Assembly: GCF_004571135.1 (NCBI RefSeq)
Contig: NZ_SPSB01000002.1
Span: 496,001-560,000 of the forward strand
Source of the DNA: Algoriphagus kandeliae
GTDB taxonomy: Bacteria; Bacteroidota; Bacteroidia; Cytophagales; Cyclobacteriaceae
Direction: 5' to 3'
Length of the DNA: 64,000 nucleotides
Shown: positions 34,047 to 43,400 of the stretch, one piece after another
Layout: each line of letters starts with the position of its first letter
Position numbering within the stretch: the stretch's first letter is position 1
The notes under the pieces: model-generated
The model's input: the letters and a program-made list of their open reading frames with translations, nothing else
Database searches by the model: none
What the model was told of the DNA's origin: nothing
Position numbers and translations under genes: made by a program

Positions 34047-35599
34047 ACTGTTAGTTCTATTTCCTCTCCAGATTCATCTTCGAATCTGTATTCCGTCACC
34101 GGTAGGGAAGAGTCTTTGATCAGTTTAATCCATTTGAAATATTTGAAAAACCACTTCACCTGACGGCTAATCAGACCGACAGTAAAGTAGGCATGCAAGT
34201 AGGGATGCAGCCCAATTTGGACTTTGGCAATGTTTTGCATGGTCAACAAGTGCTCCAGATCTTTTTCAAGTTTGTCTGCAATCAAAATTGAAGCTTGGAT
34301 TTTTCCAGTTCCATTACAAGCTGGACAAACTTCTTTGGTTACAATGTTAACTTCTGGCCGTACTCGCTGACGGGTGATTTGCATCAATCCAAACTTGCTC
34401 AGCGGTAATACGGTGTGCTTAGATCGGTCGGCTTTAAGCTCATTTTTCACCGCATCGTAGATGGCCTTTTTATTTTCGGCCCGCTTCATATCGATAAAAT
34501 CGACTACGATGATACCTCCCATATCCCGGAGGCGGAGCTGTCGAGCGATCTCTTTGGCAGCGACCAAATTGGTCTTTAATGCCGTCGATTCTTGATCGCT
34601 TTCTTGATTGGATTTATTGCCACTATTGACGTCGATGACGTGGAGCGCTTCTGTGTGCTCAATTATCAAATAGCCACCTTGTGGTAAACTAACCGTTTGT
34701 CCAAACAGACTTTTGATCTGTTTTTCAATCCCAAAACTTTCAAATAATTTAACTTTACCGTTGTAAAGTTTGACAATTTTTTCCTTTTCAGGTGCAATGG
34801 ACCTGATGTAGGATTTAATCTGATCGTAAGTAGATTCCTCTTCTACAGTGATTGCATCGAAAGATTCATTGAGTAGGTCTCGCACTAATGAGGAGGCCAT
34901 ACTCATCTCTCCAATAATTTTGTCGCGGCTTTTTGCCTTCATCAGCTTTTTCATCCCTTCTTCCCATTTGTAGAGAAGATTTCGAAGGTCTTTGTCAAGT
35001 TCAGTCACTGACTGACCTTCGGCCACCGTCCGGATGATTACTCCGAAGTTGGCTGGTTTGATGGAAGTAATGAGTCTTAAAAGCCTTTTACGCTCGTCAT
35101 TGCTGCGGATTTTTTTGGAGACATTAACTGTATCCGAAAACGGCACCAAGACGAGGTAGCGACCGGGAAGAGAGAGCTCACAGGATAGTCGGGGGCCTTT
35201 GGTAGAGATAGGTTCTTTCACTATCTGAACCAACACCTGATTGTTCTTCGACAGAATGGATGAAATCTTTCCGATTTTGTCGATTTCAGGTTCGTTTTCA
35301 AAACCCTTCAGGTTGTAATTGCTGTAGTTGTTGTTGCGCACCATCTTGGTGAACTTCTGAAGGCTTTGGATATTAGGGCCTAAATCTTGATAGTGCAAAA
35401 AGGCGTCTTTTTCGTAGCCTACGTCAATAAATGCCGCATTGAGGCCGTTGACAATTTTTCTAACCGTACCAAGATAGATGTCCCCAACCTTAAATTGGTT
35501 TTCCAAGCTGTCAGAGTGTAACTCTACGAGGCTTTTGTCCTGAAGGAGGGCAATCCGACTCCCGTCCTGAGCAGAATCAATTAACAATTCTGTACTCAA
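34028..35599 (-). CDS. rng: Ribonuclease E/G family protein
   Basis: 523 residues, close to RNase G size. N-terminal S1 domain (VGDIYLGTVRKIVNGLNAAFIDVGYEKDAFLHYQDL, ~37-72), RNase H-like and 5' sensor part, catalytic DNase I-like domain with ALHVIDVNSGNK and GGIIVVDFIDMKR supplying the metal-binding Asp residues, and the Zn-link CPACNGTGK. Cleaves single-stranded AU-rich RNA during rRNA maturation and mRNA decay. Last gene of the HU-TPR-COX24-rng cluster, which is common in Bacteroidota. Confidence 0.93.
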   Translation of the reverse strand: MSTELLIDSAQDGSRIALLQDKSLVELHSDSLENQFKVGDIYLGTVRKIVNGLNAAFIDVGYEKDAFLHYQDLGPNIQSLQKFTKMVRNNNYSNYNLKGFENEPEIDKIGKISSILSKNNQVLVQIVKEPISTKGPRLSCELSLPGRYLVLVPFSDTVNVSKKIRSNDERKRLLRLITSIKPANFGVIIRTVAEGQSVTELDKDLRNLLYKWEEGMKKLMKAKSRDKIIGEMSMASSLVRDLLNESFDAITVEEESTYDQIKSYIRSIAPEKEKIVKLYNGKVKLFESFGIEKQIKSLFGQTVSLPQGGYLIIEHTEALHVIDVNSGNKSNQESDQESTALKTNLVAAKEIARQLRLRDMGGIIVVDFIDMKRAENKKAIYDAVKNELKADRSKHTVLPLSKFGLMQITRQRVRPEVNIVTKEVCPACNGTGKIQASILIADKLEKDLEHLLTMQNIAKVQIGLHPYLHAYFTVGLISRQVKWFFKYFKWIKLIKDSSLPVTEYRFEDESGEEIELTVKSETE

Positions 35600-35665
35600 A
35601 ACCTAGTCTAATAAATATGTAAATGAACGTGTGGTTTTCTTTAAAACAGGAAAAGAAGAAGTGTA

Positions 35666-35755
35666 TTACTTCTTCTTATGTCTGTTCTTTCTTAGTCTCT
35701 TTTTACGCTTGTGCGTAGCGATCTTATGTCTCTTTCTTTTCTTTCCGCAAGGCAT
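35666..35755 (-). CDS. AURKAIP1/COX24-domain mini-protein, ribosome-associated
   Basis: 29 residues, MPCGKKRKRHKIATHKRKKR then LRKNRHKKK. Almost entirely basic, and with the fixed PCGKKRKRHK..THKRKKRLRKNRHKK pattern of the COX24/AURKAIP1 (mS38-like) family. In Bacteroidota these tiny proteins are probably small-subunit ribosomal components. ATG at 35755, stop TAA at 35666. It lies between the TPR gene and the RNase gene on the same strand. Confidence 0.92.
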   Translation of the reverse strand: MPCGKKRKRHKIATHKRKKRLRKNRHKKK

Positions 35756-35788
35756 AGTCTTGTTTGTTTAGATGTGATACAATTTTAT

Positions 35789-36601
35789 TTATAGCCTATC
35801 TAGGTAGCTTTGGATACTCTCCAGGATCATTTGATCTTGGGTCATTTCTTTCACTGCCTCAAATTGGGCTTTTGCTTTATTTCTTTGATTTGACTCAAAA
35901 TAGCTCACGCCTAGATAAAACTGTCCTTGCAGATTATCAGGGTGATAGCTGACCAATTCCTCAAAGCGCTCCACCGCCCGCTTGTATTGTCCGGACTGCA
36001 TGGACAAAATACCCATATTGAAAAGGGCATCTTCATTTTGAGGATCCTCTTCCAAAATTTCACGGAGCATCATGATGCCCTGCATAGGGTTGGCAGAGGA
36101 CACATAGGTCATGGCAATTTTTGATTTCAAGTCTGATCGGCTTGGATCGTTTTCCAATACCTTTCCGAGATATTCCCGGGTTTTTTCAGCAGTAGCTTCA
36201 ACTTTCTTAGGATCCAGTGCAAAAGTGAAAGCCTCAAAGTAGGCATCTCCTGTCTTTTCATCCCAGATCAACTCCTCGGATCGTTCCGCTGCAACTGAAA
36301 GGAAATAGGCGGCGCTATCATAGACTGCCTTTTCCTGATACAAATTGGCCAAATTTTCTAATTCCTCAAGGGAAATAGTTGATTCAGCAGCTTTGTTTCG
36401 CAATTGTGAGAGTAGATTTTCCTTTTCTTCACTCAATTCGGCAGCATGCATTTCCACTGCACTTTCGGAAGATTCTTCTGTATCCTGTCCCACAGTTGCC
36501 CCAGCTTGGGCCTCATTATCCACGACGATCTTGGGTAAGGAGTACAATCCTACAATGGCCAATACGCCGACGATAATGAGGATTAGCTGAGTTTTTTTCA
36601 T
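35789..36601 (-). CDS. Membrane-anchored TPR protein
   Basis: 270 residues. One N-terminal membrane helix (KKTQLILIIVGVLAIVGLYSLPKIVV), then an acidic linker and at least three tetratricopeptide repeats (~160-262, including NEDALFNMGILSMQSGQYKRAVERFEELVSYHPDNLQGQFYLGVSYFES). Likely a scaffold on the cytoplasmic membrane, orientation unclear. The gene order with HU before it and COX24/rng after it is conserved in the phylum. Confidence 0.85.
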   Translation of the reverse strand: MKKTQLILIIVGVLAIVGLYSLPKIVVDNEAQAGATVGQDTEESSESAVEMHAAELSEEKENLLSQLRNKAAESTISLEELENLANLYQEKAVYDSAAYFLSVAAERSEELIWDEKTGDAYFEAFTFALDPKKVEATAEKTREYLGKVLENDPSRSDLKSKIAMTYVSSANPMQGIMMLREILEEDPQNEDALFNMGILSMQSGQYKRAVERFEELVSYHPDNLQGQFYLGVSYFESNQRNKAKAQFEAVKEMTQDQMILESIQSYLDRL

Positions 36602-36619
36602 GTCAATTCTCCCTAAGAC

Positions 36620-36928
36620 TTATTCTTGTGGAGCTAGTTCTTTGATCTTGTTACTGTTTTTGATCTTTTCGATAAACACTTTGGATGGCTTGAAAGCCGG
36701 GATATAGTGCTCGTCGATGACAATGGCAGTATTTTTGGAAATGTTTCGAGCGATTTTCTTAGCTCTTTTCTTGTTGATAAAGCTACCAAACCCTCTTACA
36801 TAAATGTTTTCGCCTTCTGACATGGACTCTTTGACCACGCTGAAGAAAGCCTCTACTGTTTGGGTAACATCATCCTTTTGGATCCCGGTCATGTCCGAGA
36901 TTTTGGTGATTACTTCTGCTTTTGTCAC
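36620..36928 (-). CDS. HU/IHF-family DNA-binding protein
   Basis: 102 residues. Complete HU fold: MTKAEVITKISDMTGIQKDDV, then the RGFGSFINKKRAKKIARN beta-arm base and the IPAFKPSKVF end, plus a short extra tail. Bends DNA without strong sequence preference. First gene of the cluster ending in rng, 18 bases before the TPR gene. Confidence 0.95.
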   Translation of the reverse strand: MTKAEVITKISDMTGIQKDDVTQTVEAFFSVVKESMSEGENIYVRGFGSFINKKRAKKIARNISKNTAIVIDEHYIPAFKPSKVFIEKIKNSNKIKELAPQE

Positions 36929-37073
36929 GGTGATTTAGATTTAGAAATTATTAAATAAGCTTAACAACCTATTAACCAAGTGTTTTTGGGACTGCAAATG
37001 TACGAGAACCAAGTCAATTAAAAAACAAATCCATAAAAATTAACCAGTTTTGTACTGGAGAATTTTCAATCCC

Positions 37074-38144
37074 ATGAATCATAAATCCACTGATAATCAA
37101 GCATTTTCTAATTCAATCTTAAGTTGGTATCGTTCAAATCCTCGCGAATTGCCTTGGAGAGGTACGCAGGATCCGTACAAAATTTGGCTCTCTGAAATCA
37201 TCTTGCAGCAAACTCGGGTCGCTCAGGGATTACCTTATTATTATAAGTTCGTCACCCAATATCCCACCGTTAAGGATTTGGCGGAGGCTCCTGAGGAAGA
37301 TGTGCTTCGATTGTGGCAAGGATTGGGCTATTACAGTCGAGCCAGAAATCTTCATTTCTGTGCCAAACAAATCTGGTTTGATCGGGCTGGCGAATTTCCA
37401 AATTCTTATGAGGAATTGATACAGTTAAAAGGTGTAGGGAGCTATACGGCTGCCGCAATTTCAAGCTTTGCTTTCGGAGAGCGAAAAGCAGTCGTTGATG
37501 GGAATGTCTTTCGGGTATTGGCTAGAGTTTTTGGAATCGAGACGGATATTGCTAGCGGAAAAGGGAAACGGGAATTTCAGGAGCTGGCCGATCAACTCAT
37601 TTCTAAAGATGAGCCGGGAGAATATAATCAGGCGATTATGGATTTTGGTGCCCGACTTTGCGTTCCTGCAAAGCCCGAATGTGAATCCTGCCCATTAAAA
37701 AGTAGCTGTTTCGCCTACACCCACAATTTGGTGGATTCCCTGCCTGTGAAAATCAACAAGACCAAAGTCAAGGACCGCCATCTTCATTATTTTGTCATCC
37801 GCTGTGGAGGCTCTTGGGTATGGAAAAGAAGGAATTCCGGTGATATTTGGGAAGGCTTATTTGATTTTCCTTTGGCTGAAAAAGCAAATCAAGAGGAGGA
37901 GCATCAGTTGGATTTACCAGTTGAATCTCAGGAAGTGCGGAAATTTCCCAAGAAGTACAGACACTTATTGTCTCATCAGCGGCTTCATGCGGAATTTTCC
38001 GAAATAGATATTGATGCCCGATATCAAGAAAAACTTCAGAAATGGGCTGCTGAGGAAGGTTTTATGATGGTGGAAGAAGATCGAATCGAGCAGCTGGCAA
38101 AACCAAAGTTGATCGTAAATTTTTTGAACGATCAGGGCTTTTGA
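37074..38144 (+). CDS. mutY: A/G-specific adenine glycosylase
   Basis: 356 residues from the ATG at 37074; an ATG at 37050 is also in frame. HhH-GPD fold with the catalytic Glu in LSEIILQQTRVAQ, the helix-hairpin-helix LKGVGSYTAAAISSFAFG, the catalytic Asp in VDGNVFRV and the [4Fe-4S] cysteines in CVPAKPECESCPLKSSC. C-terminal NUDIX-like domain for 8-oxoG recognition. Removes A opposite 8-oxoguanine. Neighbours ssb and gldE, a standard Bacteroidota arrangement. Confidence 0.96.
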   Translation: MNHKSTDNQAFSNSILSWYRSNPRELPWRGTQDPYKIWLSEIILQQTRVAQGLPYYYKFVTQYPTVKDLAEAPEEDVLRLWQGLGYYSRARNLHFCAKQIWFDRAGEFPNSYEELIQLKGVGSYTAAAISSFAFGERKAVVDGNVFRVLARVFGIETDIASGKGKREFQELADQLISKDEPGEYNQAIMDFGARLCVPAKPECESCPLKSSCFAYTHNLVDSLPVKINKTKVKDRHLHYFVIRCGGSWVWKRRNSGDIWEGLFDFPLAEKANQEEEHQLDLPVESQEVRKFPKKYRHLLSHQRLHAEFSEIDIDARYQEKLQKWAAEEGFMMVEEDRIEQLAKPKLIVNFLNDQGF

Positions 38145-38185
38145 TTACCTTCAATATTCTATTTTAAATCATGAATTCATAAAAA

Positions 38186-38656
38186 ATGGCTGGAGTAAAT
38201 AAAGTGATCCTAGTTGGGAATTTGGGAGCAGATCCTGAAGTAAAATATTTAGAGGGAGATAATGTGGTGGCTAATCTTCGTCTTGCAACTACAGAGGCGT
38301 ATAAGGATCGCAATGGAAATCGAGTAGAGCAAACCGAATGGCATGATCTGGAGCTTTGGGGAGGTCAAGCGAAAATCGCCGAGCAATACCTTAAAAAAGG
38401 AATGCAGATTTATGTCGAAGGGAAAATTAAGTCTGATACCTGGCAGGACCAAGATGGAAACAATAGAAAGCGGACAAAAATCCGTGTGTTAAGTTTTACC
38501 ATGCTAGGATCTCGCTCAGAGAATCCAGGTGGAGGTCCAGGTGAAGGAAATTATCAGCGACCTGCTTCTGCACCTGCAAGTCCAGCTTCTCAACCCACTT
38601 CCAATTCGATGGACTTGGCTCCATCAGGAGATGAGGATGATGATCTTCCGTTTTAA
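38186..38656 (+). CDS. ssb: Single-stranded DNA-binding protein
   Basis: 156 residues. OB fold (NKVILVGNLGADPEVKYLEG.. WHDLELWGGQAKIAEQYLKKGMQIYVEGKI), a Pro/Ser/Gly-rich linker, and the acidic C-terminal tip GDEDDDLPF that docks replication and repair partners. Followed by its own terminator. Confidence 0.97.
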   Translation: MAGVNKVILVGNLGADPEVKYLEGDNVVANLRLATTEAYKDRNGNRVEQTEWHDLELWGGQAKIAEQYLKKGMQIYVEGKIKSDTWQDQDGNNRKRTKIRVLSFTMLGSRSENPGGGPGEGNYQRPASAPASPASQPTSNSMDLAPSGDEDDDLPF

Positions 38657-38662
38657 ATCAAG

Positions 38663-38687
38663 TCCCCTGAATTTTTCAGGGGATTTT
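38663..38687 (+). terminator. Terminator of ssb
   Basis: TCCCCTGAA and TTCAGGGGA pair around TTT, followed by TTTT. Confidence 0.88.
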
Positions 38688-38718
38688 GTAATTTTGTAGC
38701 AACCATCGTGTTTAGTCC

Positions 38719-40068
38719 ATGGACGACCCATACCCGAGTACCGATTTACTCGCTCAAATAGCTGAACCTGGAGCGGCTTATTTATTGCTCAATTCAGTAC
38801 TTTTTATTCTCTTGCTGATCGGTTCCGCCTTGGTTTCCGGATCAGAAGTTGCGTTTTTTTCTTTGAGCAATGATGAATTGGATCAGCTTTACGAAAAAGA
38901 TACTTCCAGAAGCAAATCCGTAGTGGAGCTCTTGCAGCGACCCAAAGAACTGCTCAGCACCATCCTTATCCTAAATAATCTCATCAACATCGCCATCGTT
39001 ACTTTGACCACCTTTGTGGCATGGAGCATTTTTGGGATGAATGCGACAGGAATTATTGTCATTTTGATCCAAACTGTGGGGATCACCTTTGCTATCGTAT
39101 TCTTTGGGGAGATTGTTCCAAAAGTCTATGCAAACAAAGCCAAAATGGAATTCAGTCAAACCATGGCCCCCACCATGAAGTTTTTCGCGTCCATTTTGAG
39201 ACCTTTTTCTTTCTTGCTAATGTCCATCAGCAACTTGATTGAGCGAAGAATTGAGAAAAAAGGGTATTCCCTTTCAGTGGAAGAGCTCAACCAAGCGCTT
39301 GAATTGACTACCGAAGACACGCCAGACGAAGAGCGGGAAATTTTGAAAGGGATCGTGAATTTTGGGACCCTGACCGTACGGCAAGTTATGCGAAGTAGGA
39401 TGGAAATCACTGCAGTAGATACGGAGATGGATTTCCATGAATTGATGGACAAAATCAATAAAAGTGGCTATTCCCGAATTCCCGTCTTTGAAGAAACGAT
39501 CGATAATATTCAAGGCATTCTTTATATCAAGGATTTGCTTCCATACATTGAGCGGGATGAAAATTTTGCTTGGCAGGAACTTATCAGGAAAAGCTTTTAT
39601 GTACCTGAGAATAAAAAAGTAGATACACTTTTAAAGGATTTCCAGCAGAAAAGAGTCCATATGGCTATTGTGGTCGATGAATATGGGGGTACATCCGGTT
39701 TGGTGACTCTGGAAGATTTGATCGAGGAAATTATCGGTGAAATCAATGATGAGTTTGATGATGCTGATGGCTTCTATTTCAAGGAGTTGGATAGTCAGAC
39801 CTTTATTTTTGAAGGAAAAATTTCACTTAATGATTTCTGCAAAAAACTGGAATTGGATGCTCAGATTTTTGATGAAGTCAAGGGTGAAAATGAGTCTTTG
39901 GGAGGTTTGTTGCTGGAGTTGAATAGTAAGCTGCCAAAGAATGGAACAAAGATTACCTTCCTGAATTTTGAGTTTACCATCCTAGCAGTCGATCTAAGAA
40001 AGATTAAAAAGGTAAAAGTCCACATTAAGTCTCCAGATGAGGAAGCTGGCAGGGTATTCACCGATTAA
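38719..40068 (+). CDS. gldE: Gliding motility-associated protein GldE (CNNM/CBS/CorC type)
   Basis: 449 residues. CNNM-type membrane domain with about four helices (~20-190), paired CBS domains (MRSRMEITAVDTEMDF.. and DTLLKDFQQKRVHMAIVVDEYGGTSGLVTLEDLIEEIIGEI, ~225-350) and a CorC_HlyC transporter-associated domain at the C-terminus. The mutY-ssb-gldE order matches other Bacteroidota, where GldE works with GldD in gliding and type IX secretion. gldD does not follow here. The CNNM family as a whole handles divalent cations, so a transport role is possible too. Confidence 0.88.
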   Translation: MDDPYPSTDLLAQIAEPGAAYLLLNSVLFILLLIGSALVSGSEVAFFSLSNDELDQLYEKDTSRSKSVVELLQRPKELLSTILILNNLINIAIVTLTTFVAWSIFGMNATGIIVILIQTVGITFAIVFFGEIVPKVYANKAKMEFSQTMAPTMKFFASILRPFSFLLMSISNLIERRIEKKGYSLSVEELNQALELTTEDTPDEEREILKGIVNFGTLTVRQVMRSRMEITAVDTEMDFHELMDKINKSGYSRIPVFEETIDNIQGILYIKDLLPYIERDENFAWQELIRKSFYVPENKKVDTLLKDFQQKRVHMAIVVDEYGGTSGLVTLEDLIEEIIGEINDEFDDADGFYFKELDSQTFIFEGKISLNDFCKKLELDAQIFDEVKGENESLGGLLLELNSKLPKNGTKITFLNFEFTILAVDLRKIKKVKVHIKSPDEEAGRVFTD

Positions 40069-40446
40069 TCGATTTTGTAATTGAATAGAAAATCCAAATT
40101 TTCCATGGCATTGAAATTTTTGAGGTAAGTTCTATTCTGTAGAATTTTAAAAACTCAATCAAAAAAAATCAGCTTTCTTTTAATTTTTTCCTGAAAACCG
40201 ATTTTCAGGAAACTGACATCATTTTTTCCAAACGAGCCTTATTTTATCATCAGGTTTCCAGTTTTTGGTGAAATTTTATCCCAGATGGGGTGTTTTTTCA
40301 ACAAAATTTCAAATTATGAAAAAATAAAAAAAAGATCATTTTCTATAAAAAATGTTATTAGAAAAGGCTCTTTATTGTATAAATTTTAATAGAAGTAATT
40401 TTTTTGGTAATTTTTGGAAATTTTGAACCTATTAAACTTAATTTAT
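40069..40446. other. AT-rich leader region upstream of gltB
   Basis: Non-coding. Contains a perfect 11-base-pair hairpin (TTTCCTGAAAA, loop CCGA, TTTTCAGGAAA) at 40187-40212 with no following T-run, and very AT-rich sequence from 40300 to the gltB start. The gltBD promoter must lie here, but no consensus box is clear. The hairpin could end gldE transcripts or form part of the gltB leader. Confidence 0.5.
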
Positions 40447-43400
40447 ATGCATCATGGATTATACCGTCCCGAACTGGAGCATGATTCCTGCGGGATTGGA
40501 GCAGTGGTGGATTTGACTGCAGAAGCCTCTCACGAGACGATCAGCGACGCCCTCTTCATGTTGAGTAATATGGAGCATCGTGGAGGACGTGGAGCTGACC
40601 CCAAAACGGGAGATGGTGCGGGAATTTTGATCCAGATTCCTCATGAATTTTTAAAGGACATTACAGCGCGAACTGAAATTAACCTTCCGGAAAAAGGTTC
40701 ATATGGTGTTGGAATGACCTTTTTTCCTAAAAACAAACAGTTATTTCAAAAGTCAAAAGCCCTTCTCAATCAGATAATTGAGGAGCTGGATTTTGAATTG
40801 ATTGGTTATAGGCCCGTTCCAGTTGATGAGACAGTTCCGGGTTCTGGAGCTTTGGAAGTAATGCCGAATATTGAGCAATTGTTTGTTCGGCATAAAAGGG
40901 GACTGACTGGGATTGAATTGGAGCGAAAACTTTACGTGCTTCGAAACCATGCTTCGACTCAAATCAATAATCAAATCCCAGGAGTAAACCAGTCCTTTTA
41001 TTTTGCTTCTTTAAGCAGTCGCACGCTTATTTATAAAGGTCAGCTTCGAACGGATCAGGTTTTGCCTTTTTATAAGGATCTTCAAAACAGCAAGATCGAG
41101 TCGGCTTTTGCAATCGTACATTCCCGTTTTTCGACCAATACTTTTCCAAACTGGAGACTAGCTCAGCCTTTCCGTTGTCTTTCTCACAATGGAGAGATCA
41201 ATACAATCCGTGGTAACCTCAACAAAATGAAGTCCAAAGAGACGCTGATGCAATCCAAGTACTTCTCTGATGAGGAACTTCAGATGCTGATGCCTATCAC
41301 TAATAAGTTGAATTCAGATTCAGCCAACTTGGATGCCATGGTGGAATTGCTGTCACTTTCAGGTCGGTCCATCTCCCATGCCATGATGATGTTAGTGCCG
41401 GAAGCTTGGCAGGATAACGAGGTGATGGATAGAGACAGAAAAGCTTTCTATAAATTCCATGCTTCCTTGGTAGAGCCTTGGGATGGACCTGCGGCACTTT
41501 TATTTACAGATGGAGAAAATGTAGGTGCAACTTTGGACCGAAATGGTCTTCGCCCTTTGCGATATTTTATCACTAAAGATGAGCGTTTGGTATTGTCTTC
41601 AGAGGCTGGTGCTTTGCCTATTAGAGAGGCTACCATCGTTCAAAAAGGCCGAATTAGCCCTGGAAAGATGATTTTGGCTGATTTGGAAAAAGGAAAGGTG
41701 CTTTTTGATGAGGAAATCAAGTCAGAGATTTGCCGAAGTCAGCCTTATGAAAAATGGGTGAATGAGCAGCGAATCAAGTTGCGCTTGGAGCCCGATCCGG
41801 AAGTTTTGACACATCCTTATTCCACCGAGAACATCCACAAATTCCAAACGATTTTTGGATACACCTCAGAAGAATTGAAGGTGGTTTTGGCGCCGATGGG
41901 TGCTAGTGGTCATGAGGCGATTGGTTCCATGGGAGCGGATACTCCTTTGGCAGTCCTTTCCAAGCAAAGCCAACATATTTCCAACTATTTTAAGCAGCTA
42001 TTTGCTCAGGTAAGTAACCCGCCTATCGATCCGATTCGGGAGCGATTGGTGATGTCTTTGTTCACCAGAATTGGTGAAGGGCATAATATCTTGGAAGAAA
42101 GTCCACAGCATACCCGCCAAATTCACATTTCACAACCGGTACTTTTGAATGAATCCTTGGAAAAGATTCAAAACATGGAATCTCAGGGATACCGTGCGGT
42201 GAAATTAACTTCTCATTTTAAGGCAGATCATCAGCCAGGTCGATTACTAGAAGCTTTGGACACCCTATGTAAAGAGGCCGAAGATGCGGTAAATGCCAGA
42301 AAAAATATTCTGATCATTTCTGATCGAAACAGTAATGAGGAGTGGGCTCCGATTCCTTCCTTGCTCGCTATTGGAGCGGTTCATCACCACTTGGTGAAGA
42401 AAAATATGCGAACTAAAGCCGGTTTGGTGCTAGAGTCCGGAGACATTCGAGAAACCCATCATTTTGCGACAGCGATTGGATATGGTGCTTCTGCGATAAA
42501 CCCTTATTTGGCTTTGGAATCCTTATTGGATCAATACGAAAAAGGAATGTTCCCAGGGGTTAAGGATCGTAAAACGCTCTTTTCCAACTACCAAAAAGCA
42601 ATTGGAAAAGGTTTGTTAAAAGTACTTTCCAAAATGGGTATTTCTACTCTTCAGTCCTATCAAGGTGCTCAGATTTTCGAAGCCATCGGCTTGGGGCCTG
42701 AAGTCATCGATCGCTGTTTCAAAGGAACTGTTTCAAGGATTTCAGGAATTTCTTTTGATGAATTGGCGGAAGAGGTACTGATTCGTCATCGAGCAGCCTA
42801 TCATACCCAAAGCCCTACCTTAGAAACGGGAGGAGTTTATCAATGGAAACGTAGAGGAGAAAAACACCTCTTCAATCCTGAGACGATTCATTTGCTTCAG
42901 AAATCAACGCGGCTAAATGATTTCGAGCTTTATAAAAAGTTTGCTGCAAAAATCAACGAACAAAGCCGAGATGCTTTGACCTTGCGGGGTTTGTTTGAAT
43001 TCAAAAAGCGAATTTCCATTCCAATCGAAGAAGTAGAGCCGGCTGAATCCATTTTAAAGCGTTTTGCGACAGGAGCTATGTCTTTTGGTTCCATCTCTCA
43101 TGAAGCCCATACTACTTTGGCGATTGCTATGAACCGAATTGGTGCTAAAAGTAATTCCGGTGAGGGTGGAGAGGATGAAATCCGATTTGAAAGAAAAGAA
43201 AATGGAGATTGGGAACGCTCTGCGATCAAGCAGGTTGCTTCCGGTCGTTTTGGTGTGACTAGTAATTACCTCACTAATGCTGAGGAATTGCAGATCAAAA
43301 TGGCGCAAGGTGCCAAGCCGGGAGAAGGAGGGCAGTTGCCAGGTCATAAGGTGGATGAATGGATTGGTCGAGTAAGGCATTCCACACCGGGGGTAGGATT

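Noticed and set aside
36379..36590. Plus-strand frames opposite the TPR gene at 35789-36601
   Set aside because: Overlap fully with a clear membrane-anchored TPR protein in the other direction.
40187..40212. Known riboswitch upstream of gltB
   Set aside because: Only one simple hairpin is visible, with no conserved riboswitch core recognised.
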